This document shows positions 8,916 to 16,016 of a stretch of 38,717 nt of DNA, piece by piece. The notes under the pieces are model-generated. The model ran no database searches. It saw nothing but the letters and a program-made list of their open reading frames with translations, and was not told where the DNA came from. The stretch covers positions 1 to 38,717 of the forward strand of contig NZ_JAUYQU010000300.1 of assembly GCF_030697065.1 (NCBI RefSeq). The letters are read 5' to 3'. Each line of letters opens with the position of its first letter. The first letter of the stretch is position 1. The DNA is from Bradyrhizobium sp. Lineage in GTDB: Bacteria; Pseudomonadota; Alphaproteobacteria; Rhizobiales; Xanthobacteraceae. The translations under genes were made by a program, and so were the position numbers.

Positions 8916-9140
8916 ATGCTGCGCATGATGCTGATGACCGTCGCCCTGCTTCTTTCTTCGCAATCTGCGTTCGCCCAGGAACTGACCGCCGAACAACGCA
9001 GCGCCTGCATGGGCGATTATGAAAAGTACTGCAAAGGCGTGACGCCGGGCGGCGGACGGATCATCGCCTGTCTGGCCAAGGAGAGCGACAAGATCACGCC
9101 GGCCTGCAAGAAGGTTCTGACCGCTGCCGAGAAAAAATAA
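8916..9140 (+). CDS. Small secreted protein with a single cysteine-rich repeat
   Basis: The start is ATG 8916 with AAAAGGAAA just upstream; the open frame before it lacks signal-peptide character. The 74-residue product has a clear signal peptide (MLMTVALLLSSQSAFAQ). One Cys-rich module follows with Cys31, 39, 52 and 64, in exactly the C-x7-C-x12-C-x11-C spacing of the three modules encoded at 7564-8376. It is closest to the third of those modules, sharing PGGGRI, CLA and PACK.VL. It is probably a mature periplasmic or secreted protein of about 54 residues with two disulfides. Function unknown. Confidence 0.85.
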   Translation: MLRMMLMTVALLLSSQSAFAQELTAEQRSACMGDYEKYCKGVTPGGGRIIACLAKESDKITPACKKVLTAAEKK

Positions 9141-9242
9141 CCTGCCTCCGGAATCGCAAGCACCTTTCTTGGCCTGCTCTGAGGTTACCTTTGACAGGGA
9201 AGGAAAACCAGAAGAGCGCTGGTTGAACCAGGGAGTGAAAAC

Positions 9243-9473
9243 ATGCGTTCATCCTTGCTTGCCGCCGCCACTGTGCTGGCCTTTGCCGGAACCTTGACGG
9301 CCGCATCGACCGATGCCCAGGCCGCGGTGTGCGCCGACGGCGTGGTGCGGGCCGGCTGTGTCGGCGCCCGCGGCGCCGTGGTCGTTCGCAAGCCGGCCGT
9401 GGTGGTACCCAAGCCGGTCGTGGTTTGCCGTACCGTGGTGGTGAACGGCGTCAGGGTACGCCGCTGCACCTGA
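9243..9473 (+). CDS. Small secreted Val/Lys/Pro-repeat protein, unknown function
   Basis: This 76-residue protein starts at ATG 9243 behind AGGGAG (9231-9236). The first 28 residues form a signal peptide ending ASTDAQA. The mature part has four cysteines (AVCADGVVRAGCVGARG, VVVCRTVV and RRCT) and a run of valine triplets spaced by Lys-Pro (VVVRKPAVVVPKPVVV), which suggests an extended beta or polyproline-like stretch. Similar short envelope proteins occur in Bradyrhizobium-type genomes, as far as I recall, without known function. Transcription could continue from the Cys-repeat gene 100 bases upstream. Confidence 0.7.
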   Translation: MRSSLLAAATVLAFAGTLTAASTDAQAAVCADGVVRAGCVGARGAVVVRKPAVVVPKPVVVCRTVVVNGVRVRRCT

Positions 9474-9537
9474 CCGCCACGGCCTGACCGATATTTCCGG
9501 TAGCGCCGCCATCCGGCGAGCGGTAGTGTATCCGCCT

Positions 9538-9559
9538 AATTGTAAGTATACTGTCGATT
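9538..9559. promoter_or_regulatory. Probable MarR-type operator 1, covering the -10 box of the CoA-ligase/hydroxylase operon
   Basis: This 22-base imperfect palindrome has the core ATTGTAAGTATACTGTCGAT; 16 of 22 positions are symmetric around AGTATACT. A near copy (18 of 22 identical) lies at 14816-14837 in front of the gentisate dioxygenase. The sequence TATACT (9547-9552) makes a good -10 hexamer inside the palindrome, so binding would block RNA polymerase. The -35 region is poor. The candidate regulator is the MarR protein encoded at 13628-14137. Binding itself is inference. Confidence 0.7.
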
Positions 9560-9573
9560 AGGGAGGAGCTAGC

Positions 9574-10713
9574 TTGCGTATCGCCGTGATCGGCGGAGGC
9601 CCCGGAGGCCTCTATTTCGCCTGTCTCTGGAAGAAGCGTCACCCCGAGGCGCAAATCGACCTGTTCGAGCAGAACCCGGCCGGCGCTACCTGGGGCTTTG
9701 GCGTGGTGTTCTCCGAGCAGGCGCTGGAATTCCTGCGTGCCGACGATCCCGACACCGTGGACGCGATCGCGCCGCGGATGGAGAGCTGGAAGAACATCAC
9801 GCTTCATTTGCGCGGCGAAAGCGTCGAGATCGACGGTGTCGGCTTCTCGTCGATCGGCCGGCTCGAGCTCCTGACCATCCTGCAGGCCCGCGTCCGCGCC
9901 GTCGGCATCGAGCCGCGCTACGACACGACCATCCAGTCCGTCGACGAGTTGAAGGGCTACGACCTGATCGTCGCCGCCGACGGCCTGAACTCGCTGGTGC
10001 GCCGCAGCTTTGAGAAGGAATTCGGCGCAACCGTATCGCATTCGTCCAACAAGTTCGCATGGTACGGCACCTCGAAACGCTTCGAGACGCTGTCGCAGAC
10101 GTTCGTGCAAACCGGTCTCGGTGCGTTCAATGCGCACCATTATCGCTATGCGCCCGACATGAGCACGTTCCTGGTCGAATGCGATTCCGCGACCTGGCAG
10201 CGCTACGGTTTCGCCGACAAGACCATCGAGCAGTCGCAGGCGATCTGCGAACAGGTGTTCGCTGCGACGCTGGGTGGGCACAAGCTCATTTCGAACAAGT
10301 CGGTGTGGCGGAATTTTCCATGGATCTGGAATGAACACTGGTCATTCAAGAACATGGTGCTGATCGGCGACGCACTGCACTCGGCGCATTTCTCGATCGG
10401 GTCCGGCACCCGGCTCGCGATCGAGGATGCGATCGCCCTGGTCAAGGCGCTGGAAGCGGAAACGGATGTTACCGCAGCTCTCGAACGCTATCAGAGCGAG
10501 CGCAAGCCGATCGTGCAGAAGCTGGTGACGGCGGCGCGGACCAGCGCCGACTGGTACGAGAAATTCCCCGAGCACATGAAACTGGGGGTGATGGATTTCG
10601 CCTACCGCTACATCACCCGCTCCGGCCGGATCGACGATGTCAGGCTGCGCGCGATGTCGCCAGCCTTCATGGCGCGTTACGAGGCGTCGAAGCTACATGA
10701 GGGCAGCCGATGA
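9574..10713 (+). CDS. FAD-dependent aryl-CoA monooxygenase, probable salicylyl-CoA 5-hydroxylase
   Basis: This 379-residue flavoprotein starts at TTG 9574 behind a strong GGGAGGAG (9561-9568). It has the GGGPGG dinucleotide motif (7-12), the AADGLNS motif (about 133-140) and the second FAD motif GDALHSAHFSIGSG (about 266-279) of class A flavin monooxygenases. The sequence WGFGVVFSEQALEF after the first motif is typical of salicylyl-CoA 5-hydroxylase and of the N-terminal half of 2-aminobenzoyl-CoA monooxygenase/reductase. The reductase (OYE-like) half of those longer proteins is absent. It overlaps a benzoate-CoA-ligase-type gene by 4 bases (ATGA), and gentisate genes lie nearby, which supports salicylyl-CoA to gentisyl-CoA. 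Substrate is inferred; another ortho-substituted benzoyl-CoA is possible. Confidence 0.78.
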   Translation: MRIAVIGGGPGGLYFACLWKKRHPEAQIDLFEQNPAGATWGFGVVFSEQALEFLRADDPDTVDAIAPRMESWKNITLHLRGESVEIDGVGFSSIGRLELLTILQARVRAVGIEPRYDTTIQSVDELKGYDLIVAADGLNSLVRRSFEKEFGATVSHSSNKFAWYGTSKRFETLSQTFVQTGLGAFNAHHYRYAPDMSTFLVECDSATWQRYGFADKTIEQSQAICEQVFAATLGGHKLISNKSVWRNFPWIWNEHWSFKNMVLIGDALHSAHFSIGSGTRLAIEDAIALVKALEAETDVTAALERYQSERKPIVQKLVTAARTSADWYEKFPEHMKLGVMDFAYRYITRSGRIDDVRLRAMSPAFMARYEASKLHEGSR

Positions 10714-12323
10714 CACGCGACATCGCCGACCAGGTGCCGTCCGACAGCCCCGGCGCGCGGGAAATCGGTTTTGCGATTCCGCAGACTTACAATGCCAGCC
10801 GTGTCCTGTTCGACAACCTCGCAAGGGGTCGCGGCGATCGCCCCGCGCTGATCGGCCCGCTCGGGACGCGCAGCTATGCCGAGCTCTGCACCGAGGCCTG
10901 CCGCTGGGGCCACGGTTTCATCTCGCTCGGACTGCAGCGCGGCGACCGCGTGCTGATGTTTCTCGACGATACGCCGGCCTATCCGGCGGCGTTTTTCGGG
11001 GCGGTGCGAGCAGGCTTCGTGCCGCTGTTGATCAACACGCTGACGCCACCGGACCTGCTGCAGTTCTATCTCGCGGATTCAGGCGCCGCCGTGGCCGTCA
11101 CCGATGCCGAGTTCTGTTCCCGGTTCGATGCGCAGGCCTGCAAGGAGACGGCGTTGCGCACGCTGATCGTGGTCAATGGCGCCGCGTCCGATCACGCCGC
11201 AGGGCGCACCATCGTCGCCGAAAGCTGGCTGCCGGCGTTTCCGGGCGAGCTTGCGGAAGCCGACACCGGCCGCAACGAGATGGCGTTCTGGATGTATTCG
11301 TCGGGCTCGACCGGCCGTCCCAAGGGCATCGTCCATCTGCAGCACGACATGGCCTATAGCGAGGCCGCCTTTGCCCGCAACGTGCTGAAACTCGCACCCG
11401 ACGACATCTGCTTCTCGGTACCGAAGATCTTCTTCGCCTACGGGTTCGGCAATTCGATCACCTTCCCGTTCGCGGCCGGCGCCACCACGCTGCTGTTGCC
11501 GGGCCAGCCGAAGCCTGCGTCGATCTTTGCCGCGATCGAACGTTTTCGGCCCTCGGTCTTCTTCGGCTTGCCCACGCTCTACACCTCGCTGACCAAAGCC
11601 GGGGACGCGGCTGCGACTGATTTTTCCTCGCTGCGGATGGCGCTGTCGGCCGCCGAGGTGCTTTCTGCCGAAGTGTTCAACGGCTGGAAGGCGCTGACCG
11701 GCCTCGAGATCGTCGAAGGGCTGGGATCGACCGAGGTGCTGCATATCTATCTCTCCAACCGTTCGGAGCAGAAGAAGCTCGGCGCCGCCGGCCTGCGCGT
11801 GCCCGGTTATGAAATCGAATTGAAAGACAAGGACGGCCGCCATGTCGGCGACGACGAGGAAGGCATTTTGTGGGTGCGCGGCGATTCCAACACGCCGCTA
11901 TACTGGAACCGGCCGGACAAATCGGCCGAGACCATCCGCGAGGGCGGCTGGATCTATACTGGCGACCGTTTCGTGCGCGATGCCGACGGCTTCCACTTCT
12001 TCCGCGGCCGCGCCGACGACCTGATCAAGATCTCCGGCCAGTGGGTCTACCCGCTCGAAGTCGAACTGTGCCTCGCCGAGCATCCCGCCGTGCGCGAATG
12101 CGCGGTGTTCGCGGCGGAGCTGCCGGACCGCCGCATGGCACTGAAGGCGGTGGTGGTGATGAACGACCCCGCGCTCGACGCGGATGCGACGACGAAGCTG
12201 CTGCAGGATTTCGTGAAGGCGAAGCTGCTGCCGTACAAATATCCGCGCGAAGTGCGGTTCCTCGACGAACTGCCGAAGACAGGGACGGGGAAGATCGACA
12301 GGCAGGCGCTGTTGAAGGTGTAG
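10710..12323 (+). CDS. Benzoate-CoA ligase family enzyme, probable salicylate-CoA ligase
   Basis: This 537-residue adenylate-forming enzyme is coupled to the hydroxylase by an ATGA overlap. It has the AMP/ATP loop MYSSGSTGRPKGIVH (about 195-209), EGLGSTEVLHIYLSN in the middle, the hinge YTGDRFVRDADGFHFFRGRADDLIKISG, and the C-terminal lysine motif PKTGTGKIDRQAL (Lys near 529). Length and the AYGFGNSITFPFAAGATTLLLPGQP stretch place it with benzoate-CoA ligases. It would convert an aromatic acid, ATP and CoA to the aryl-CoA, the substrate of the upstream hydroxylase. Given the gentisate genes next door, salicylate is the best guess; benzoate or anthranilate cannot be excluded. A long palindromic repeat follows immediately. 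Confidence 0.85.
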   Translation: MTRDIADQVPSDSPGAREIGFAIPQTYNASRVLFDNLARGRGDRPALIGPLGTRSYAELCTEACRWGHGFISLGLQRGDRVLMFLDDTPAYPAAFFGAVRAGFVPLLINTLTPPDLLQFYLADSGAAVAVTDAEFCSRFDAQACKETALRTLIVVNGAASDHAAGRTIVAESWLPAFPGELAEADTGRNEMAFWMYSSGSTGRPKGIVHLQHDMAYSEAAFARNVLKLAPDDICFSVPKIFFAYGFGNSITFPFAAGATTLLLPGQPKPASIFAAIERFRPSVFFGLPTLYTSLTKAGDAAATDFSSLRMALSAAEVLSAEVFNGWKALTGLEIVEGLGSTEVLHIYLSNRSEQKKLGAAGLRVPGYEIELKDKDGRHVGDDEEGILWVRGDSNTPLYWNRPDKSAETIREGGWIYTGDRFVRDADGFHFFRGRADDLIKISGQWVYPLEVELCLAEHPAVRECAVFAAELPDRRMALKAVVVMNDPALDADATTKLLQDFVKAKLLPYKYPREVRFLDELPKTGTGKIDRQALLKV

Positions 12324-12339
12324 CGCGCTACTCAGTATA

Positions 12340-12424
12340 CGTCATTGCGAGCGAAGCGAAGCAATCCATTATCTTCTTTGCGCGAAGATGGATTGCTTCG
12401 TCGCAAGTGCTCCTCGCAATGACG
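12340..12424. repeat. Palindromic intergenic repeat (CGTCATTGCGAG family) at a convergent junction
   Basis: The outer arms CGTCATTGCGAG (12340-12351) and CTCGCAATGACG (12413-12424) are perfect inverted repeats. Inner arms, AAGCAATCCAT and ATGGATTGCTT, continue the stem. It fills most of the gap between the convergent CoA ligase and 3-hydroxybenzoate hydroxylase and could end transcription from both sides. It is a common alphaproteobacterial repeat type, from general knowledge. Confidence 0.88.
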
Positions 12425-12431
12425 GATGCCC

Positions 12432-13628
12432 CTACCCCGTCAGCCCCGTTCCGCCATACAGCCACTCCAGATCGCGAAAGTAATCCTCTGACGTCTTCGC
12501 GCCCATGATGGCGTTGCGGAGGCGGGCGTGGTCGCCTGAGGGATGATAGATATGCTCGCCGATGGCGCGGGATTGCAGCTGGATGCGGGCGGTGCGCGCG
12601 AAACGCTGCGAGCGGTAGCGCTCCAGCGCGGTGCCGTGGTCGTCGGGATATTGCGCCAGCATGTGCGACAGGCACACCGCGTCCTCCAGCGCCATGCAGG
12701 CGCCCTGCGCGAAATATTGCATGGTCGGATGCGCGGCGTCGCCGAGCAACACGACCCGGCCGTCGATCCACTTTTCCTGGGGATCGCGATCGCACAGCAC
12801 CCAGAGCTTCCAGTCCCTGCCGTGGCGGATGATGTCCCTGGCGCGCGCATGGACATGGGCAAAGCCGCGCATGACCTCTTCATCGGAAACGCTCTGGCCC
12901 GCGACCGGCGCGGGCGCGTCGTTGTGATAGGTGACGACGAGGTTGAACACCTTCCAGCCCGACAGCGGATAATGCACGATGTGGCATTTCGGCCCGGCCC
13001 ACAGCGTCGCCGCGTTCCAGCGCAGATCTTCCGGCATCTCCCCCGTCGGGATCACCGAGCGGTAGGTGGAATGGCCCGACACCCGCGGCGGTCCATCGGC
13101 GGCGACCGATTTGCGGATGTTCGACCACAACCCGTCGGCGCCGATCAGCAGCGAACCCGTCTCGCGCTCGCCCGAGGCGAGATGCGCCGTCACCGACGCG
13201 CCATCCTGGTCGTAGCCGACCACCTCCGACCTGACGCGCAGCTCGATCAGTTCGTGATCGCGGCAGGCTTTCAGGAACACGCCGTGCAGGTCGCCGCGAT
13301 GCACGACGCCGTAGGGATTGCCGAACCGCTTGCGGAAGGCATCGCCGAGGTCGACATGGGTGATCTCCTCCGCGGTCAGCGCATCCATCAGCCTCAGCCG
13401 GTCGACATAAACCGCCATGGCGCGCGCGGCCTCGCCGACGCCGAGATAGTCGAAGGCGTGGAAGGCGTTGGGACCGAGCTGGATGCCGGCGCCGATCTCG
13501 CCGAGCGCCGAGGCCTTCTCCAGCAGGATCGAGCCAATGCCTTTCTGCGCGAGGCCCAATGCGGCGGCGAGGCCGCCGATGCCGCCGCCCGCGATCAGGA
13601 CGGGCCTGTTGTTCTCCCGCGTCGCCAT
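12432..13628 (-). CDS. 3-hydroxybenzoate 6-hydroxylase (FAD-dependent)
   Basis: This 398-residue class A flavin monooxygenase has AGGGIGGLAAALGLAQ (13-28), the DG motif IGADGLWSNIRKS and GDAAHPTMQYFAQGACMALEDA. Length and the WKLWVLCDRDPQEKW stretch fit 3-hydroxybenzoate 6-hydroxylase, which uses NADH and O2 to make gentisate; salicylate 1-hydroxylase is the nearest alternative. Its ATG shares one base with the stop of the MarR gene (TGATG), so the two are translationally coupled. It is the last gene of the isomerase-regulator-hydroxylase operon. The gentisate dioxygenase and isomerase alongside make gentisate the expected product and favour 3-hydroxybenzoate over salicylate as substrate. Confidence 0.87.
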   Translation of the reverse strand: MATRENNRPVLIAGGGIGGLAAALGLAQKGIGSILLEKASALGEIGAGIQLGPNAFHAFDYLGVGEAARAMAVYVDRLRLMDALTAEEITHVDLGDAFRKRFGNPYGVVHRGDLHGVFLKACRDHELIELRVRSEVVGYDQDGASVTAHLASGERETGSLLIGADGLWSNIRKSVAADGPPRVSGHSTYRSVIPTGEMPEDLRWNAATLWAGPKCHIVHYPLSGWKVFNLVVTYHNDAPAPVAGQSVSDEEVMRGFAHVHARARDIIRHGRDWKLWVLCDRDPQEKWIDGRVVLLGDAAHPTMQYFAQGACMALEDAVCLSHMLAQYPDDHGTALERYRSQRFARTARIQLQSRAIGEHIYHPSGDHARLRNAIMGAKTSEDYFRDLEWLYGGTGLTG

Positions 13629-14137
13629 CAGCTGGTTTTCCCCAGATGTTCCAGCGCGTCCTCGGCGCGCAGCGGCACCCGCGAGGCCTCGTTGTTGAGG
13701 TCGACCAGTTGGGTCAGCAACGCCAGCAGCGTCTTGCGGTCAGCCGGCTTCAGCGGCTGCAGCATCCGCGCCTGGGCGCGCTCGACCGACGGGATGATGT
13801 CGCGCAGCAGCGCGGCGCCTGACCTGGTCAGATAAAGCAGTTTGGTCCGCTTGTCCCCGGGCGACGGCTTGCGCTCGATATATGCCTTGGCCTCGAGCCG
13901 TTCGATCACGCTGCCGAGCGTGGAGCGATCGAACGCGATCACGGCGGACAAGCGCGTCGCATCGATGCCGGGATGGGTGCGGATCGAGACCAGCGAGGCA
14001 TATTGCACCGGCGTCAGGTCATACGCCTTGCACTCCTCGACGAAGATCGACACCGCGATCTGCTGCATCCGGCGGAACAGATAGCCCGGCGCGGTGTAGA
14101 CCGCGTCCATCGTGATCGGATCTGATTTACTCGGCAT
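13628..14137 (-). CDS. MarR-family transcriptional regulator, probable gentisate-island repressor
   Basis: This 169-residue protein has the MarR winged helix: LTPVQYASLVSIRTHPGIDA, the recognition helix region AFDRSTLGSVIERLEAKAYI, and the wing PSPGDKRTKLLYLTRSG. It starts 11 bases inside the end of the isomerase gene and is coupled to the hydroxylase gene behind it, so it sits in the middle of the catabolic operon it probably controls. MarR proteins usually bind palindromes near their own promoters and release them on binding an aromatic acid or aryl-CoA. Two matching palindromes, at 9538-9559 and 14816-14837, are the obvious targets. The ligand (gentisate, a hydroxybenzoate or salicylyl-CoA) is unknown. 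Confidence 0.9.
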   Translation of the reverse strand: MPSKSDPITMDAVYTAPGYLFRRMQQIAVSIFVEECKAYDLTPVQYASLVSIRTHPGIDATRLSAVIAFDRSTLGSVIERLEAKAYIERKPSPGDKRTKLLYLTRSGAALLRDIIPSVERAQARMLQPLKPADRKTLLALLTQLVDLNNEASRVPLRAEDALEHLGKTS

Positions 14138-14759
14138 CGGCTTGCTTGTCCGGGGCGGCGGCCGCGAACTCCTTCATGGCCTGCGCCGCCGCTTCCGCCT
14201 TCAAGAGGCGCGGATAGGCTGAGACGTCGACGCCGAAGCGGCGCGCGTTGAAAAGCTGCGGCACCAGGCAGAGATCGGCGATGGTCGGGGCTTGCCCGAA
14301 GCAGAACGGGCCGGGCTCGTGGGCGATGAGGGCTTCGCAGGCCGCGAGTCCCTCGCGGTTGGCCCAGGCCGCCCAGCCCGTTACCTGCTCCTCGGGCAGC
14401 CCGAGTTCGCGCAACCGCGCCAGCACTTTCAGATTCTGCACCGGGTGGGTATCGCAGGCCAGCGCCTGCGCGAAGGCGCGGACCTTGGCGCGGCGCAGCG
14501 GATCCTTTGGCAGCAAGGCCGGCTGCGGCCGGGTTTCCTCCAGCCATTCGATGATCGCGAGCGACTGGGTCAGCACCGCGCCGGTGTCGTCCTGCAGCGC
14601 CGGCACGAGGCCCTGAGGGTTGAGGGCGAGAAAGGCGGGATCGCGCTGTTCGCCCTTGCGAAGGTGGTGTGACAGGTGTTCGGCGTCCAGCCCCTTCAGA
14701 TTCAACGCGATTCTGACGCGGTAAGACGCGCTGCTGCGGAAATAGCCGTGCAGCTTCAT
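14127..14759 (-). CDS. Maleylpyruvate isomerase, zeta-class GST (MaiA/NagL type)
   Basis: The start is ATG 14759 behind GGGGAGG; an in-frame ATG at 14816 would fall inside the operator. The 210-residue protein begins MKLHGYFRSSASYRVRIALNLKG, the glutathione-binding start of zeta-class GSTs. It also has NPQGLVPAL, QSLAIIEWLEE and CDTHPVQNL. The active-site stretch reads SSASYR, without the Cys of maleylacetoacetate isomerases (SSCSWR), as in the NagL-type maleylpyruvate isomerases I remember. It would isomerise maleylpyruvate to fumarylpyruvate with glutathione, directly after gentisate dioxygenase, whose gene is divergent 120 bases away. Maleylacetoacetate isomerase is the alternative. Confidence 0.9.
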   Translation of the reverse strand: MKLHGYFRSSASYRVRIALNLKGLDAEHLSHHLRKGEQRDPAFLALNPQGLVPALQDDTGAVLTQSLAIIEWLEETRPQPALLPKDPLRRAKVRAFAQALACDTHPVQNLKVLARLRELGLPEEQVTGWAAWANREGLAACEALIAHEPGPFCFGQAPTIADLCLVPQLFNARRFGVDVSAYPRLLKAEAAAQAMKEFAAAAPDKQADAE

Positions 14760-14815
14760 GACCAGCCTCCCCTGAATTCTTCTTGTCGGTTGCACTGAAA
14801 CGTTGACGCTATCCA

Positions 14816-14837
14816 TATTGTAAGTATGCTGTCAATC
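14816..14837. promoter_or_regulatory. Probable MarR-type operator 2, between maleylpyruvate isomerase and gentisate dioxygenase
   Basis: The core ATTGTAAGTATGCTGTCAAT is 18/22 identical to the palindrome at 9538-9559. On the + strand TTGACG (14803-14808), 16 bases, then TATGCT (14825-14830) forms a reasonable promoter for the dioxygenase. Its -10 sits at the same offset in the palindrome as in operator 1. On the minus strand the palindrome contains a perfect TTGACA (14835 down to 14830), a possible -35 for the isomerase operon, although the -10 there is weak. Confidence 0.72.
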
Positions 14838-14879
14838 GACGCGACAAGAACCAGTTGAAGAGAGCCACGGGAGGCCGCC

Positions 14880-15920
14880 ATGGAAGCCGTTCAGAAGACG
14901 CCGGAACGCGAGGCGTTCTACAGGAAGATCGACGGCGAGAACCTCTCGGCGCTGTGGAACGTGATGGGCGACCTGATCACGCCGGAGCCGAGGAGCGCCT
15001 GCCGGCCGCATTTGTGGAAATTCGACGCCATCCGCGACTACATGACCGAAGCCGGCAAGCTGATCACCGCCAGGGAAGCCACGCGGCGGGTGCTGGTGCT
15101 GGAAAATCCGGGCCTGCGCGGGCAGTCGAAAGTCACGACCTCGCTGTTTGCCGGCGTGCAGATGGTGATCCCGGGCGACATCGCTCCGGCTCACCGGCAC
15201 AGCCAGTCGGCCCTGCGTTTCGTGCTGGAGGGCAAGGGTGCTGCGACAGCCGTCGACGGCGAGCGCTCCCTGATGGAGCCCGGCGATTTCGTCATCACCC
15301 CGTCGATGACCTGGCACGACCATTCCAACGAGACGTCCGAGCCGATGTACTGGCTCGACGGGCTCGACATCCCGATGGTGCAGTTCTTTGACGCGTCCTT
15401 CGCCGAGGACTCCTCGGATGACCAGCAGAAGATCACCCGTCCCCCCGGCGACAGTTTTGGCCGCTACGGCCACAATTTGCTGCCGGTCGACGGCAAGCGC
15501 AGCTCGAAAACCTCGCCGATCTTCAACTATCCCTACAGCCACACCCGCGAGGCGCTGGAACAGGCCAAGGCCCGCAACGAATGGGATGCCTGCCACGGCC
15601 TGAAACTGAAATTTTCCAATCCGGAGACCGGCGATTTCGCGATGCCGACCATCGGCACGTTCATCCAGCTGCTGCCGAAGGGATTCAAGACCGCGCGCTA
15701 CCGGTCGACGGATGCCACGGTGTTCGCCGCGATCGAAGGCAAGGGCCGCACCCGGATCGGCGACCAAACGTTCGAGTGGGGTCCGCGCGACCTGTTCGTG
15801 GTGCCGAGCTGGCAGTGGGTCACGCATGAAGCCGACGCGGATTCTGTGCTGTTCAGTTTCTCGGACCGGCCGGTGCAGCAGAAGCTGGATCTGTTCCGGG
15901 AAGATCGCGGGAATGCGTGA
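14880..15920 (+). CDS. Gentisate 1,2-dioxygenase
   Basis: This 346-residue bicupin protein starts at ATG 14880 behind CGGGAGG. The N-terminal cupin has the Fe(II) ligand set His105, His107 (PAHRHSQSALRFV) and His146 (TWHDH). The ring-cleavage family signature RFVLEGKGAATAVDGE surrounds it. A second cupin (about 235-335) contains GRTRIGDQTFEWGPRDLFVVPSW. The enzyme opens gentisate to maleylpyruvate using O2. It is divergent from maleylpyruvate isomerase, with the shared operator between, and is the meeting point for both aromatic entry routes in this window. No fumarylpyruvate hydrolase gene follows. Confidence 0.95.
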   Translation: MEAVQKTPEREAFYRKIDGENLSALWNVMGDLITPEPRSACRPHLWKFDAIRDYMTEAGKLITAREATRRVLVLENPGLRGQSKVTTSLFAGVQMVIPGDIAPAHRHSQSALRFVLEGKGAATAVDGERSLMEPGDFVITPSMTWHDHSNETSEPMYWLDGLDIPMVQFFDASFAEDSSDDQQKITRPPGDSFGRYGHNLLPVDGKRSSKTSPIFNYPYSHTREALEQAKARNEWDACHGLKLKFSNPETGDFAMPTIGTFIQLLPKGFKTARYRSTDATVFAAIEGKGRTRIGDQTFEWGPRDLFVVPSWQWVTHEADADSVLFSFSDRPVQQKLDLFREDRGNA

Positions 15921-15928
15921 GGCAAGCC

Positions 15929-16010
15929 CGTCATTCCGGGGCATCGCGCAGCGATGAACCCGGAATCTCGAGATTCCGGGTTCGATGCTTCGCAGCGCCC
16001 CGGAATGACG
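15929..16010. repeat. Palindromic intergenic repeat (GTCATTCCGGGG family), copy 1
   Basis: Outer 14-base arms at 15929-15942 and 15997-16010 are perfect inverted copies (CGTCATTCCGGGGC and its complement). The middle is a perfect 26-base palindrome at 15957-15982 centred on CTCGAG. It fills the gap between the convergent dioxygenase and ABC permease genes. Confidence 0.9.
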
Positions 16011-16016
16011 ATCTAC

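Noticed and set aside
12331..12342. AGTATAC near the end of the CoA ligase gene as a third operator copy
   Set aside because: Only the central seven bases match; both flanking half-sites are absent and it lies at a 3' end.
14760..14816. Upstream start (14816) for maleylpyruvate isomerase
   Set aside because: It would add 19 residues without family likeness and place the start inside the operator; ATG 14759 has GGGGAGG and begins exactly like the family.
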